From G965267605 sp965267605 (GTDB lineage: Bacteria > Bacteroidota > Bacteroidia > Flavobacteriales_E > Vicingaceae): a stretch of DNA of 64,000 nucleotides. This document shows, in pieces, positions 33,675 through 42,451 of this stretch. Positions within the stretch are counted from its first letter, which is position 1. Each line of letters begins with the position of its first letter. Below the pieces are notes generated by a model. That model did not search any database. It saw only the letters and a program-made list of their open reading frames with translations, and was not told the origin of the DNA. Position numbers and translations under genes: made by a program. Where the stretch lies: NCBI GenBank assembly GCA_965267605.1, contig OZ254088.1:2976001-3040000 (forward strand). Reading direction: 5' to 3'.

Positions 33675-34301
33675 ATGCGCACAATATGGACATTGGCTTT
33701 AGCCATTGCCACGTCCTTTTCTTACTGTCAAGATTCAACTCGAACTTTGAAGTTTGGATTGGAAACCGGTATTATCAAAAACTTAGTTGTAGATCAGAAT
33801 CATACGCTTAGCCTGACTATGAGTCTGGATAGACATCGCTTCTCACTAGGCTACCTGATACCCATCACTAAGAACAACTCCAGTTGGCATGGATACGCAC
33901 AAGGAGTGGAAGCTACCTATAAGTTCTACCCCAATAAGAGTCGTCAAGCCGTTAGCCCATTCTTCTCATTCGATGGTGCCTGGAGCTACTCACACGGCAC
34001 CCGATATAATTACTCCGCCAAATACCAAGGACCTACCGCAACTCAGTATAGCAACTATACATTCAGTTGCATTTTCGGATATTTTGGGTTCGGGCTGGAT
34101 GTTACCCCTGTTCAAAAACTACACTTGTTCGCCTCCGTTGGATTTGGCGGTGGATGGGAATACGCCCGATGGTTCTATGTAAAAGTGGATGGCAATGAAG
34201 TTGTTCAGCAGTACCCTTATGAACTGTACTTTCCAGATCCTTGGGAACACTACACCGGGTACCTCCGACTCGCTCTCTCATATGACTTGGTTCAGCACTA
34301 A
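33675..34301 (+). CDS. Putative outer-membrane beta-barrel protein
   Basis: A 208-residue protein with a signal peptide (about 1-18, cleavage near SYCQD). The mature part has alternating hydrophobic strands rich in Tyr, Phe and Trp (HRFSLGYLIPIT, GYAQGVEATYKFYP, FGYFGFGLDVTP, HLFASVGFGGGWEYAR) and ends LRLALSYDLVQH, the pattern of small outer-membrane barrels. No specific family recognised. Convergent with the AsmA-like gene with no gap between stops. Confidence 0.68.
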   Translation: MRTIWTLALAIATSFSYCQDSTRTLKFGLETGIIKNLVVDQNHTLSLTMSLDRHRFSLGYLIPITKNNSSWHGYAQGVEATYKFYPNKSRQAVSPFFSFDGAWSYSHGTRYNYSAKYQGPTATQYSNYTFSCIFGYFGFGLDVTPVQKLHLFASVGFGGGWEYARWFYVKVDGNEVVQQYPYELYFPDPWEHYTGYLRLALSYDLVQH

Positions 34302-36944
34302 CTACTCCGGGGGATCTTCGTATTCCTCCTCATTTTCCTGGGTTGCTTTCTTGAAGAATTTCTTCAGCTTACCTTCTTTCTTAGGAGGGTCTTTTTCTTT
34401 ATCCGGGTCCTTTGGCGGTGGATCTGAGCTCCCTTCACTATCTCCATCATTGTCCTTCCATTCAATCTCAAACTCGTCATCTTTCTTAGGCTTCTTCTGA
34501 GACTTGACTGTGGTATCTTTCTTGAACCAATTGAACTCATCTTTCAGGATGGACTTGATGGTTTGCTTCTCACGCTTCATATCCTCCTGCCACTTCTCTT
34601 TCACACCTTTCTTGTCATACTTAACAATGGGCTCATCCACTGTCCCGGTCATCCGCAGAAATAGCCGGGTGTGCAAACCGTCATCTTCTACTATACCGAA
34701 CTCATTGTTCTCCTTCTTTTTCTTCTTCGCCTTTTTACCTAATACATCACTAAGCCTCACCACAAACTGGTAATCGATCTCGTTCTTAAAATTATGTTCG
34801 CCCGAGATCAGCAGATCCAACGCAGAGGATTTAACGAATGTCTTTGGAATGTACACGGTTTGCTCCTTGATCATCACCGTTTGCTGCAAGCGGGAGAATT
34901 TGACATCCATAAGTTCATCCACCTCAATGTACTTACCCAAATACTCCAGGGGGGTATAATCCTTCAACCTTCCTTCGGTAATATCCAATTCTACGGTGGC
35001 AGTGATTCGATCCAGGTCTACCTCAAGGGACGGACTCCAAAGTGAAACGAAGTGGATCCGCGCATCAGCTCTTCCGCTTAAATGGTCATCCGTGATCATC
35101 TCCTGGCCGAAGTTGTTAAACTCATAAAACACTCTTTCTACATCAACACCCGTAAGCGTTGCGTCACAACCAAAGAAAACGTTCTCTCCACCAGCAACAC
35201 TATAGTCCCCTTCCAGGATTCCACCCAAAGCCAAAAGTTTCGTGTTCTTGCCTTCAATCATCCCATCTTTAAAGTACAGTGTGGTTTCAATGCTTTGTGC
35301 CGAGAACTTGTCAAATATCAGTTCCCCCACTTTAGCCCTTACCGTTCCCGATATTTGCCTAGAGATCTGAAGGTCATAAGGATCATCGCTGTCTTCTGTT
35401 GAGCTCATTATTTCCTCCAGTTCAACCAGATTGGCCATGAGGTCAAGATCCAGTTTCAACTTCCCCTCCTCCAACAAGAAAAAGTGAAGTGCGTTTGAGA
35501 TTCTACCAGTAACCTCAATATCGCTGCTGCCATAAACACCGGTCAGCTTTTCGAAACTCCAATTGTCGTTGTTCACTGTTACAAGGCCCTCTAGCTGTGT
35601 TACACCATACTTCACGCTTTGTAATTTGATCCCGGCCTTCTCAAGATTGATCGATCCCTTGGCTTGAACACGGCTCAACTCTCCTTCCGTTGGATTCGCC
35701 AAATCCTTGAAGGTTCCTTTGAGCGATATGTTGGCATTGATGTTTCCATCCGCTTGCTCAACGGTGTCCATTTGCAACCATGCAGTATAGTCGCTCAGCT
35801 CACCCGCTAATTCAAGGTTGAGATCAATGGTTGGCTTATTGAAGTTGATCAGCTTTAGGTCCGCTTTTACCGGCCCGCCTTCAAGCTCTCCAGTGAACGT
35901 CTCGATGTCTAAAGAACCCTTAGGATAAGCCTTCGACTTGTTGACATAGGATCCTTTGACATTCAGGTCTGACAAATCAACACCATTATGAGAAGCTTCA
36001 CCATCGCCAATGTTAAAATCCAACATCATTGCTGGCGATTGCGTGTTGCTGGACGGGCCTTTGACTTTAAGATCGTACGTAAGTGTTCCTGAAACGTCAT
36101 ATACTTCAAGGTTCTCTTTCACCCCTGAAGGAAGGATGGACATGGCATCATCCAATCCGACTGCGTCACCGGAAGAATGCAGGTTAAACTCCATCCCTTT
36201 GTCCAGACTGCGGATGGATCCATCTACCTCAAGATCCACCTCTCCTATGGTCCAGTCACTGCTTAAAATCTCGTACTTGCCCAAGCCATTGTCAATGTGC
36301 AGGGCAGTGTTGAGTGCCAACGGTATGTCATTGACCTGGCGCTTTCCATTGCTTACTATCTGATGGATGTAGTACTTACCACTCGTGTTGAGTTCATACT
36401 CTTCCTCATGAAAACTTCCAGTCAGCGATAGCCTTTCAATATCTGCATCTACCCTGTTGCCAGAATGTTCGTTCACATAATAAATAGCCACATCCTTAAA
36501 CTCAAGAAGATTGAGATCAAGATTAACCGCACTGGTATCCGAAGATTCATAGAAATGGTAGTTATCACTGCCGTCTTCCCATACCTTGATGTTCACAACA
36601 GCCTTATTGGCCTCCACTCTCTCAAGGGTTTTGGTGCCTGTAATCAGATCCCACAAATGAAGTTTCAGGAAGATCGATTCCGATGTCATCAACACACCCT
36701 TGGCCTGCGGAACCGGCTCATAGACGGTTACATCCTGCAATTCCAACGAGGCAAAAGGAAACTTTCTTAGCAATGAGAAATTCGCATTACTGATCTCTAC
36801 CTCAGACTTTACACTTTGGTTGATCTGCTCAATGAGCAACGCCTCTACTTCGTCTTCATAAACGGTTGCCAAAAGTGCCAATGCTCCCGCAGCCAATATG
36901 AGAATGGCACCCAGAACAATCCCTATGACCTTCAGTACCTTCAT
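34302..36944 (-). CDS. AsmA-like family protein
   Basis: An 880-residue protein with one N-terminal membrane anchor (VIGIVLGAILILAAGALALL) followed by a long periplasmic repeat-rich beta region, the AsmA/TamB-like architecture. The segment QSVKSEVEISNANFSLLRKF and, later, AsmA-C-like repeats support this. AsmA-family proteins are implicated in lipid transport and outer-membrane biogenesis. The last about 70 residues are a highly charged Lys/Glu/Asp/Pro tail, unusual but common in Bacteroidota members. Confidence 0.85.
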   Translation of the reverse strand: MKVLKVIGIVLGAILILAAGALALLATVYEDEVEALLIEQINQSVKSEVEISNANFSLLRKFPFASLELQDVTVYEPVPQAKGVLMTSESIFLKLHLWDLITGTKTLERVEANKAVVNIKVWEDGSDNYHFYESSDTSAVNLDLNLLEFKDVAIYYVNEHSGNRVDADIERLSLTGSFHEEEYELNTSGKYYIHQIVSNGKRQVNDIPLALNTALHIDNGLGKYEILSSDWTIGEVDLEVDGSIRSLDKGMEFNLHSSGDAVGLDDAMSILPSGVKENLEVYDVSGTLTYDLKVKGPSSNTQSPAMMLDFNIGDGEASHNGVDLSDLNVKGSYVNKSKAYPKGSLDIETFTGELEGGPVKADLKLINFNKPTIDLNLELAGELSDYTAWLQMDTVEQADGNINANISLKGTFKDLANPTEGELSRVQAKGSINLEKAGIKLQSVKYGVTQLEGLVTVNNDNWSFEKLTGVYGSSDIEVTGRISNALHFFLLEEGKLKLDLDLMANLVELEEIMSSTEDSDDPYDLQISRQISGTVRAKVGELIFDKFSAQSIETTLYFKDGMIEGKNTKLLALGGILEGDYSVAGGENVFFGCDATLTGVDVERVFYEFNNFGQEMITDDHLSGRADARIHFVSLWSPSLEVDLDRITATVELDITEGRLKDYTPLEYLGKYIEVDELMDVKFSRLQQTVMIKEQTVYIPKTFVKSSALDLLISGEHNFKNEIDYQFVVRLSDVLGKKAKKKKKENNEFGIVEDDGLHTRLFLRMTGTVDEPIVKYDKKGVKEKWQEDMKREKQTIKSILKDEFNWFKKDTTVKSQKKPKKDDEFEIEWKDNDGDSEGSSDPPPKDPDKEKDPPKKEGKLKKFFKKATQENEEEYEDPPE

Positions 36945-36976
36945 AATGCTTCAACGACCAGAAGCGACAATCATTG

Positions 36977-37702
36977 TCAAATAGATTTCAATTGGTGCAC
37001 CTCTTTGGAGGTCAGGGCGCGATACTGACCGCGGCTTAAATTCTTCTTCGTGATACCAGCGAACACCGTTCTGTCCAGCTTTACCACCTTATATCCCAGT
37101 GCCTCAAACATTCTTCGAACCACACGATTTCTTCCAGAATGAAGCCTCAGTCCTATCACATTCTTTCGTTCGCCTTCAACATATGACGCCTCATCCGCCA
37201 CTGCAGGGCCGTCATCTAGTTTAATTCCCTGAACCAGTTGCTTAAGATCTGCACCCTTTACCGGCTGGTCTAGCGTAACCTTATAGATCTTCTCCACCTC
37301 GTATTTAGGATGCGTAAGTTTTTTGGCCAGGTCACCATCGTTAGTGAACAAGAGCAGGCCAGATGTCATTCTATCCAATCGGCCCACCGGATAAAGTCTC
37401 ACCCTGGATGCTTTCTCCATCAAATGCATGACCGTTTTTCTATCGTGCGTATCCTTAACAGTAGAGATGTAATCCCGTGGCTTGTTCAATACGTAGTACT
37501 CCAATTGTTCTCTTCTCAATACGCGGCCTTCGAATTCCACTTTATCGCTGGGCATCACTTTGGTTCCCAGTTGGGTAACCACTTTGCCATTGATTTTCAC
37601 AACCCCGGCTGTAATGAAAGTATCTGCTTCGCGCCTGGAGCACACGCCCGCATGTGCCAGAAACTTGTTCAATCGTATTCCTTCCTCTTTGCCCATTACC
37701 AT
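36977..37702 (-). CDS. RsuA/RluB-family pseudouridine synthase
   Basis: A 241-residue enzyme that isomerises uridine in rRNA. An N-terminal S4 RNA-binding domain (IRLNKFLAHAGVCSRREAD, about 7-65) precedes the catalytic domain, where the nucleophile Asp lies in YPVGRLDRMTSGLLLFTNDG, and the C-terminal motif is RNRVVRRMFEALGYKV. The large or small subunit target is not assignable. Either ATG 37702 or 37696 may be the start; the latter overlaps the YraN stop by one base. Confidence 0.93.
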   Translation of the reverse strand: MVMGKEEGIRLNKFLAHAGVCSRREADTFITAGVVKINGKVVTQLGTKVMPSDKVEFEGRVLRREQLEYYVLNKPRDYISTVKDTHDRKTVMHLMEKASRVRLYPVGRLDRMTSGLLLFTNDGDLAKKLTHPKYEVEKIYKVTLDQPVKGADLKQLVQGIKLDDGPAVADEASYVEGERKNVIGLRLHSGRNRVVRRMFEALGYKVVKLDRTVFAGITKKNLSRGQYRALTSKEVHQLKSI

Positions 37703-38046
37703 GAAGGGTTAAATGCACCTTTTAAATGTTCAATATCTTTTTCTTCGTTGATCCCCAGAACATCAAACCTACACTCCGCATCAATGTCTTTCTCTCGAAT
37801 ATAGTTAGATGCTGCTTCCACCAATCGAAGCTGTTTCTGCTCGTCAACACGTGCAATAGGTGATCCACCGGTGGCTGTGGTTCTCTTTTTGACCTCAACA
37901 AATACCAGCTCGTTACCGTCCATTGCAACAACATCTACTTCCAGGTGGCCTGTTCTGTAATTCCTTTCCAGAATGTGCATGCCACAACCAATCAGGTAAC
38001 GTGTTGCTACTTCCTCTGCGGCAATCCCCACGGCATAATTATTCAT
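37696..38046 (-). CDS. YraN family (UPF0102) endonuclease-fold protein
   Basis: A 116-residue UPF0102 protein of the PD-(D/E)XK restriction-endonuclease superfamily. The core is GHLEVDVVAMDGNELVFVEVKKR (Asp and ExK present) after an N-terminal helix with EEVATRYLIGCGMHILERNYR. Function is uncertain; members occur next to DNA-metabolism and RNA-modification genes. It is followed directly by the pseudouridine synthase. Confidence 0.9.
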   Translation of the reverse strand: MNNYAVGIAAEEVATRYLIGCGMHILERNYRTGHLEVDVVAMDGNELVFVEVKKRTTATGGSPIARVDEQKQLRLVEAASNYIREKDIDAECRFDVLGINEEKDIEHLKGAFNPSW

Positions 38047-38083
38047 TTTGGTAAGGTTTTTGCTAAATTCGTTTAACTAAAGA

Positions 38084-38713
38084 ATGACCATGAAAACCAC
38101 ATACTTAACTACTATCCTTTTGGTCTTGTCTGTAGCAGTAAACGCTCAGTTTGAAGGAAAGATCGAATTCCTCAAAATCACCCCAAAAGACACGACCAAA
38201 TATATCTACTATGTAAAAGGCGATAAGGTGCGGATAGACAATCTTGTTAACAAAACTGTCAAGGGTTCTTCGATCATTGACCTAAAAACAAAAGACAGCT
38301 ACAAGGCACTTAGTCCAACAAGAAAAATGTGGATGATTGTGAAAACCAAGAAGTCTGTAAAAGATTACTCAGCAACCAAGCTTACCAAGACCAAAGAGGT
38401 GAAGAAGCTGAAAGGTTACGATTGTGAGAAATGGGTGGTTACTAACAAAGACTTCGGAACTACTACTACTTATTGGATGGCCAAAGGCAAATTTGATTTC
38501 TTCGAACCTTTGATCCAGGTGGTGAAGAGAAAGGAGAATCTTTCGCAATACTTACTTCATGTGGGTGATCTTCCTCCTTACTTCCCTATAGAGGGATATG
38601 AAACGAAGGGGAAAGTGCGGATTCAGCAGTTAAGAACAGTGAAAATCACTGAGGAAAAAATCAGTGATTCCATGTTCGCTATTCCTAAAGATTACAAGAA
38701 GTTCGAGAACTAA
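38084..38713 (+). CDS. DUF4412-like secreted protein
   Basis: A 209-residue protein with a signal peptide (cleavage after VNAQ). The mature region follows the DUF4412 pattern: FEGKIEFLKITPKDTTKYIYYVKGDKVRID, repeated beta strands, KKLKGYDCEKWVV and TTTTYWMAKG. Probably a periplasmic lipid-binding-like fold, function unknown. Start may be 38084 or the second ATG at 38090. A TAAATTCG box (38064-38071) lies 12 bases upstream. Its stop overlaps the opposite-strand LdcA-like stop by four bases. Confidence 0.72.
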   Translation: MTMKTTYLTTILLVLSVAVNAQFEGKIEFLKITPKDTTKYIYYVKGDKVRIDNLVNKTVKGSSIIDLKTKDSYKALSPTRKMWMIVKTKKSVKDYSATKLTKTKEVKKLKGYDCEKWVVTNKDFGTTTTYWMAKGKFDFFEPLIQVVKRKENLSQYLLHVGDLPPYFPIEGYETKGKVRIQQLRTVKITEEKISDSMFAIPKDYKKFEN

Positions 38714-39621
38714 GCCTCGCTTAGGGTTACTTGATTTTCAGTTACTTCGAGTTGATAGACACCCCCTATCTTAATGGGGAAGTTGTGCGAATCATGCCCG
38801 CTTGGAAATTCAAAGCAAATAGGGTAGTCGCAGTCATTGGTATGTTCATGGATCATTTCAGCCACCCTTCTCCCAAAAGGAACGGTGTTATCGTTCATGG
38901 CATTCATGCCACCAACGATTAATCCCTTCAGCCCGGAAAGTTTTCCCGCTGCCTTAAGATTCATGAGCATGCGATCAACATGATAGAGATACTCGTCCAG
39001 GTCTTCAAGTAAAAGCAGTTTGCCCTCCGTTTCTACTTCATAAGGTGTTCCCATGGCGCTGTATATCATAGACAAGTTTCCGCCCACTAATTCACCAGTG
39101 CCCACTCCCGTTCGGTTATCACTATCTGCTTCCAGGTTGATAGGCTCATAACTACCCATAAGTTTCGAGATCAGTCTTTGAGCGGTAGCCTCATCAAAGT
39201 ACTGCTCCGTAAACTGAATTGCCATTGGGCCATGCAGCGACTGCAATTTTTGCGACTGGAGCAAGTGATTCAACAATATGGTCACATCGCTAAATCCAAT
39301 AACCCACTTAGGGTTTTCTATCAATCCAGAAAGGTCAACCTTATCTATCATGCGCATGGTTCCGTAACCGCCTCGTGCGCACATGATTGCCTTTAGGTCG
39401 GGATGATCAATCGCCCATTGCAACTGAGCTGCCCTGCACTCATCATCACCTGCGAACTGATCCTTTTCTTCATAGAGGCCGGGTGCTTCCAGCACCTCAA
39501 AACCGTGTCCTTTCATATAATGGATGAAGGATTCCATTTCTTCTGGCGATACCTTTCTCGCGGTTGCCACAAGCCCAATTTTATCGCCTTTCTCCAAATA
39601 TTGTGGAGCCCTGATTGCCAT
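38710..39621 (-). CDS. ldcA: LD-carboxypeptidase (S66 family)
   Basis: A 303-residue serine peptidase of the LdcA/MccF family. The nucleophile region is WVIGFSDVTILLNHL; the catalytic Glu lies in LLLLEDLDEYLYHVDRML; a conserved His follows near EFPSGHDSHNFPI. CARGGYGTMRMID is the typical N-terminal motif. LdcA trims the L,D bond of recycled murein tetrapeptides in the cytoplasm. Its start codon overlaps the frame of the divergent metG region (CCATGG). Confidence 0.87.
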   Translation of the reverse strand: MAIRAPQYLEKGDKIGLVATARKVSPEEMESFIHYMKGHGFEVLEAPGLYEEKDQFAGDDECRAAQLQWAIDHPDLKAIMCARGGYGTMRMIDKVDLSGLIENPKWVIGFSDVTILLNHLLQSQKLQSLHGPMAIQFTEQYFDEATAQRLISKLMGSYEPINLEADSDNRTGVGTGELVGGNLSMIYSAMGTPYEVETEGKLLLLEDLDEYLYHVDRMLMNLKAAGKLSGLKGLIVGGMNAMNDNTVPFGRRVAEMIHEHTNDCDYPICFEFPSGHDSHNFPIKIGGVYQLEVTENQVTLSEA

Positions 39622-39642
39622 GGTAAATAGTGATTATCTTTA
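39615..39642 (+). promoter_or_regulatory. Candidate metG promoter
   Basis: TTG at 39615-39617 and TATCTTTA at 39635-39642 (17-base spacing) fit the Bacteroidota promoter with one mismatch. The -33 part lies inside the ldcA start region. It is 22 bases before GTG 39665 and supports that start over the ATG at 39620. Confidence 0.45.
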
Positions 39643-39664
39643 CCGCCAATTTAAAGAATTCACG

Positions 39665-41716
39665 GTGGACACTCCGGAGAGATATTTGGTAACCGCAGCA
39701 CTTCCTTACGCAAATGGCCCTATACATTTGGGTCACCTGGCTGGTGCATATCTCCCTCCGGATATTTATGTGAGGTACTTACGACTGAAAGGTGAGGATG
39801 TGGTATTTGTTTGCGGTTCGGATGAGCATGGTGCTGCCATCACTATCCAAGCAAAAAAGGAAGGTACCACACCCCAAGAGATCGTAGATAAGTACCATGA
39901 ATTGAACAAGCAAACTTTCGCTGACTTTGGAATTGATTTTGACATCTACCATCGAACATCAAGTGAGCTTCATCACGAAACGGCCGCTGATTTCTTCACA
40001 GCCCTAAACGATCAGGGTGCTTTCGTAGAACAGGAAAGCGAACAATACTATGATGAAGAATTCGATCAGTTTCTTGCCGATCGATACATCAAAGGGCAAT
40101 GTCCGAACTGTGATCATGAAGATGCCTATGGCGACCAATGCGAAAACTGCGGTAAGAGCTTAAGTCCTCTTGACCTCATCGACCCCATATCCACTTTAAG
40201 CGGAAAGAAACCTGAATTGAAGCGTACCCGTCATTGGTTTCTTCCCTTGAATCAGCACCAGGATTGGCTGAAAGATTGGATTTCAACCGGTCAGCTTGAT
40301 GGAAAGCAACAGCATGATCCGAATGCGTGGAAAAAGAACGTGATTGGTCAATGCTTATCGTGGATCAAAGATGGTGATGGTCTACAACCGAGATCCATTA
40401 CACGTGACCTCGATTGGGGTGTGAAAGTTCCCTTGGCTGGAACTGAGGGCAAGGTGTTATACGTATGGCTTGATGCGCCCATTGGTTATATTTCTGCTAC
40501 CAAACAATGGGCCATTGACAATGGTAGAGATTGGAAACCCTATTGGATGAGTGACCAAACCAAATTGGTACACTTCATTGGTAAAGACAACATCGTTTTT
40601 CACTGCATCATTTTTCCGGTTATACTGAAAACGCACGGTAGTTTTGTGCTTCCTGATAATGTTCCTGCAAATGAATTTCTGAATCTGGAAGGAAGAAAGC
40701 TATCTACTTCACGAAATTGGGCGGTATGGTTGCATGAGTATTTACGTGATGTACCAGACCGGAAGGATGAGCTGAGGTATGTGATCAACTCGATCTCTCC
40801 AGAGTCTAAAGACAGCGAATTCACTTGGAAGGATTATCAGGCAAGAGTTAACAACGAATTGGTTGCGATACTAGGGAACTTTGTGAACCGTGCTGTGGTA
40901 CTCACCCATAAATATTATGAGGGCTTGATTCCAGAAGCACAGCTCTCTGATGGTGAATATTCCTTTAACGAATCTATTGCTGGCTATTACGATAACGTTG
41001 GCACCCACATAGAAAAGTATCAGTTTCGTCAGGCGTTGGCAGAGGGAATGAACCTTGCGCGTGCTGGAAATAAGTTTCTTGCAGATACGGAGCCGTGGAA
41101 ACTGTTCAAGGCCGAGCAGTATGATGAAACTGCTACGGTATTGAACCATGCACTTCAGATTGCAGGACACCTGGCAACGTTGCTAAAACCCTTTTTGCCT
41201 GATACATGCGACAAACTTGAGAGAATGCTTGGTCTTGAAAAAGACCGCGCATGGGGTCAAGAAAGGTTGGAATTATTGGCTGCGGGTCACCGCATTAATT
41301 CTGCAGAGCTGTTGTTCGAGCGCATTGAAGATGAGCTTGTTGAACAACAAATAGGCAAATTAAAGCAGGGACCTAAAATACCTATTAAGGATATGATCAA
41401 ATTTGAGGATTTCGAAAAGCTTGACATTCGAGTTGGTGCCATCGCGTCAGCCGACAAGCATGAGAATGCAGATAAATTATTGGTTTTGAAAGTTGATTTC
41501 GGAGACCATCAACGCACCATTGTATCCGGAATTGCTGAACACTACGACCCGGCTCAGCTGGTCGGTCAGCAGGTAACTGTTTTGCTCAATCTTGAGCCAA
41601 GAAAGATCAGGGGCATTGAATCTGAAGGCATGGTTCTGATGGCTGAGAACGAGGGTGGCGCCTTACAATTGCTTACTCCTAAAGAGGAAACTGATCTGGG
41701 TAGCATTGTTAGATAA
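39665..41716 (+). CDS. metG: Methionyl-tRNA synthetase
   Basis: About 683 residues from GTG 39665 (MDTPERYLVTAALPYANGP; HIGH motif as HLGH). Class I synthetase with a zinc knuckle (CPNCDH and CENCGK), the KMSKS-like GRKLSTSRNWAVW, and a C-terminal tRNA-binding OB domain (EKLDIRVGAIASADKHENADKLLVL). The longer frame to 39620 would place the ATG over the ldcA start and include a promoter; it is possible but less likely. Charges tRNA-Met and initiator tRNA. Confidence 0.95.
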   Translation: MDTPERYLVTAALPYANGPIHLGHLAGAYLPPDIYVRYLRLKGEDVVFVCGSDEHGAAITIQAKKEGTTPQEIVDKYHELNKQTFADFGIDFDIYHRTSSELHHETAADFFTALNDQGAFVEQESEQYYDEEFDQFLADRYIKGQCPNCDHEDAYGDQCENCGKSLSPLDLIDPISTLSGKKPELKRTRHWFLPLNQHQDWLKDWISTGQLDGKQQHDPNAWKKNVIGQCLSWIKDGDGLQPRSITRDLDWGVKVPLAGTEGKVLYVWLDAPIGYISATKQWAIDNGRDWKPYWMSDQTKLVHFIGKDNIVFHCIIFPVILKTHGSFVLPDNVPANEFLNLEGRKLSTSRNWAVWLHEYLRDVPDRKDELRYVINSISPESKDSEFTWKDYQARVNNELVAILGNFVNRAVVLTHKYYEGLIPEAQLSDGEYSFNESIAGYYDNVGTHIEKYQFRQALAEGMNLARAGNKFLADTEPWKLFKAEQYDETATVLNHALQIAGHLATLLKPFLPDTCDKLERMLGLEKDRAWGQERLELLAAGHRINSAELLFERIEDELVEQQIGKLKQGPKIPIKDMIKFEDFEKLDIRVGAIASADKHENADKLLVLKVDFGDHQRTIVSGIAEHYDPAQLVGQQVTVLLNLEPRKIRGIESEGMVLMAENEGGALQLLTPKEETDLGSIVR

Positions 41717-41718
41717 TC

Positions 41719-41726
41719 TATATTTG
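41719..41726 (+). promoter_or_regulatory. Candidate -7 box for the tRNA-Arg gene
   Basis: TATATTTG is an exact TAnnTTTG match 14 bases before the tRNA 5' end and just after the metG stop. No clear -33 element. Confidence 0.45.
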
Positions 41727-41740
41727 CCCACTGTTATTCT

Positions 41741-41812
41741 GGCCCCGTAGTTCAATGGATAGAATAGAAGTTTCCTAAACTTTAGATCTAGGTTCGATTC
41801 CTAGCGGGGCTA
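41741..41812 (+). tRNA. tRNA-Arg (anticodon CCT)
   Basis: A 72-nt cloverleaf: acceptor GGCCCCG with CGGGGCT (first pair G-U), D arm GTTC with GAAT, anticodon stem GAAGT with ACTTT and loop TTCCTAA (anticodon CCT at 41774-41776), T arm CTAGG with CCTAG around TTCGATT. The 3' CCA is not encoded. Reads AGG codons. Confidence 0.93.
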
Positions 41813-41845
41813 CTACTTTACAACATCTTGCAGCAGTAAATTCAG

Positions 41846-41853
41846 TAATTTCG
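41846..41853 (+). promoter_or_regulatory. Candidate -7 box of the first CHU_C/PorP pair
   Basis: TAATTTCG matches TAnnTTTG with one change and lies seven bases before the ATG at 41861. Similar TAnnTTCG boxes precede other starts in the window. Confidence 0.3.
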
Positions 41854-41860
41854 GTCTGTA

Positions 41861-42451
41861 ATGCGCAACCATTTTCTATCGATTTTAGTCTGTGTGCTGC
41901 TAACCAGCGCAACTTCCGCACAATGTGGGATTGAGTTAAACAGTGCCACAACAATTGGAATTTCTTGCCTAGCAGACGAGGGCACGATCACTATTGATTC
42001 AATGACCGGGCCAAGCCGCCCATATACATTCGAACTAGATGGTGCGAGCAATGGCAGTGATAGCACGTTCAACAATGTTAAGCTGGGAACGCATACGCTA
42101 GTGATCAAAACCTCGTCCAGCTGTTCCCAAACCTATACCATCAATGTTGTAAAGGGTAAATGTCCGGAGCTTGCACCCAATGCACTGATCAGTCCGAACG
42201 GTGATGGTATTGCGGATACCTGGGGTATTCTGAACATTGATCTTTATGAGAACAACCACGTGAGAATTTTTAACCGCTGGGGGCAGCGGGTCTACTCCAA
42301 AAAAGGATACACAAATGCAGATCCCTGGGATGGTACTTATCTGGGCAAGTTGCTTCCTCATGCTACCTACTATTATGTTATCACTACTGGAGTTACTGGC
42401 CCTGATGGCAATGAGGTCAGGAAACAGGGCGCGGTTACACTTGTTCAATGA
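41861..42451 (+). CDS. Small T9SS type B (CHU_C) sorted protein
   Basis: A 196-residue protein with a signal peptide (cleavage after TSAQ). A short beta-rich module rich in Ser and Thr (about 22-105) is followed by the CHU_C sorting domain: ALISPNGDGIADTWGI, VRIFNRWGQRVYSKKG, DPWDGTYLGKLLPHATYYYVI. Probably an exported surface protein. Its stop overlaps the ATG of the PorP/SprF gene (ATGA), matching the usual cargo-plus-partner pairing. Confidence 0.87.
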   Translation: MRNHFLSILVCVLLTSATSAQCGIELNSATTIGISCLADEGTITIDSMTGPSRPYTFELDGASNGSDSTFNNVKLGTHTLVIKTSSSCSQTYTINVVKGKCPELAPNALISPNGDGIADTWGILNIDLYENNHVRIFNRWGQRVYSKKGYTNADPWDGTYLGKLLPHATYYYVITTGVTGPDGNEVRKQGAVTLVQ

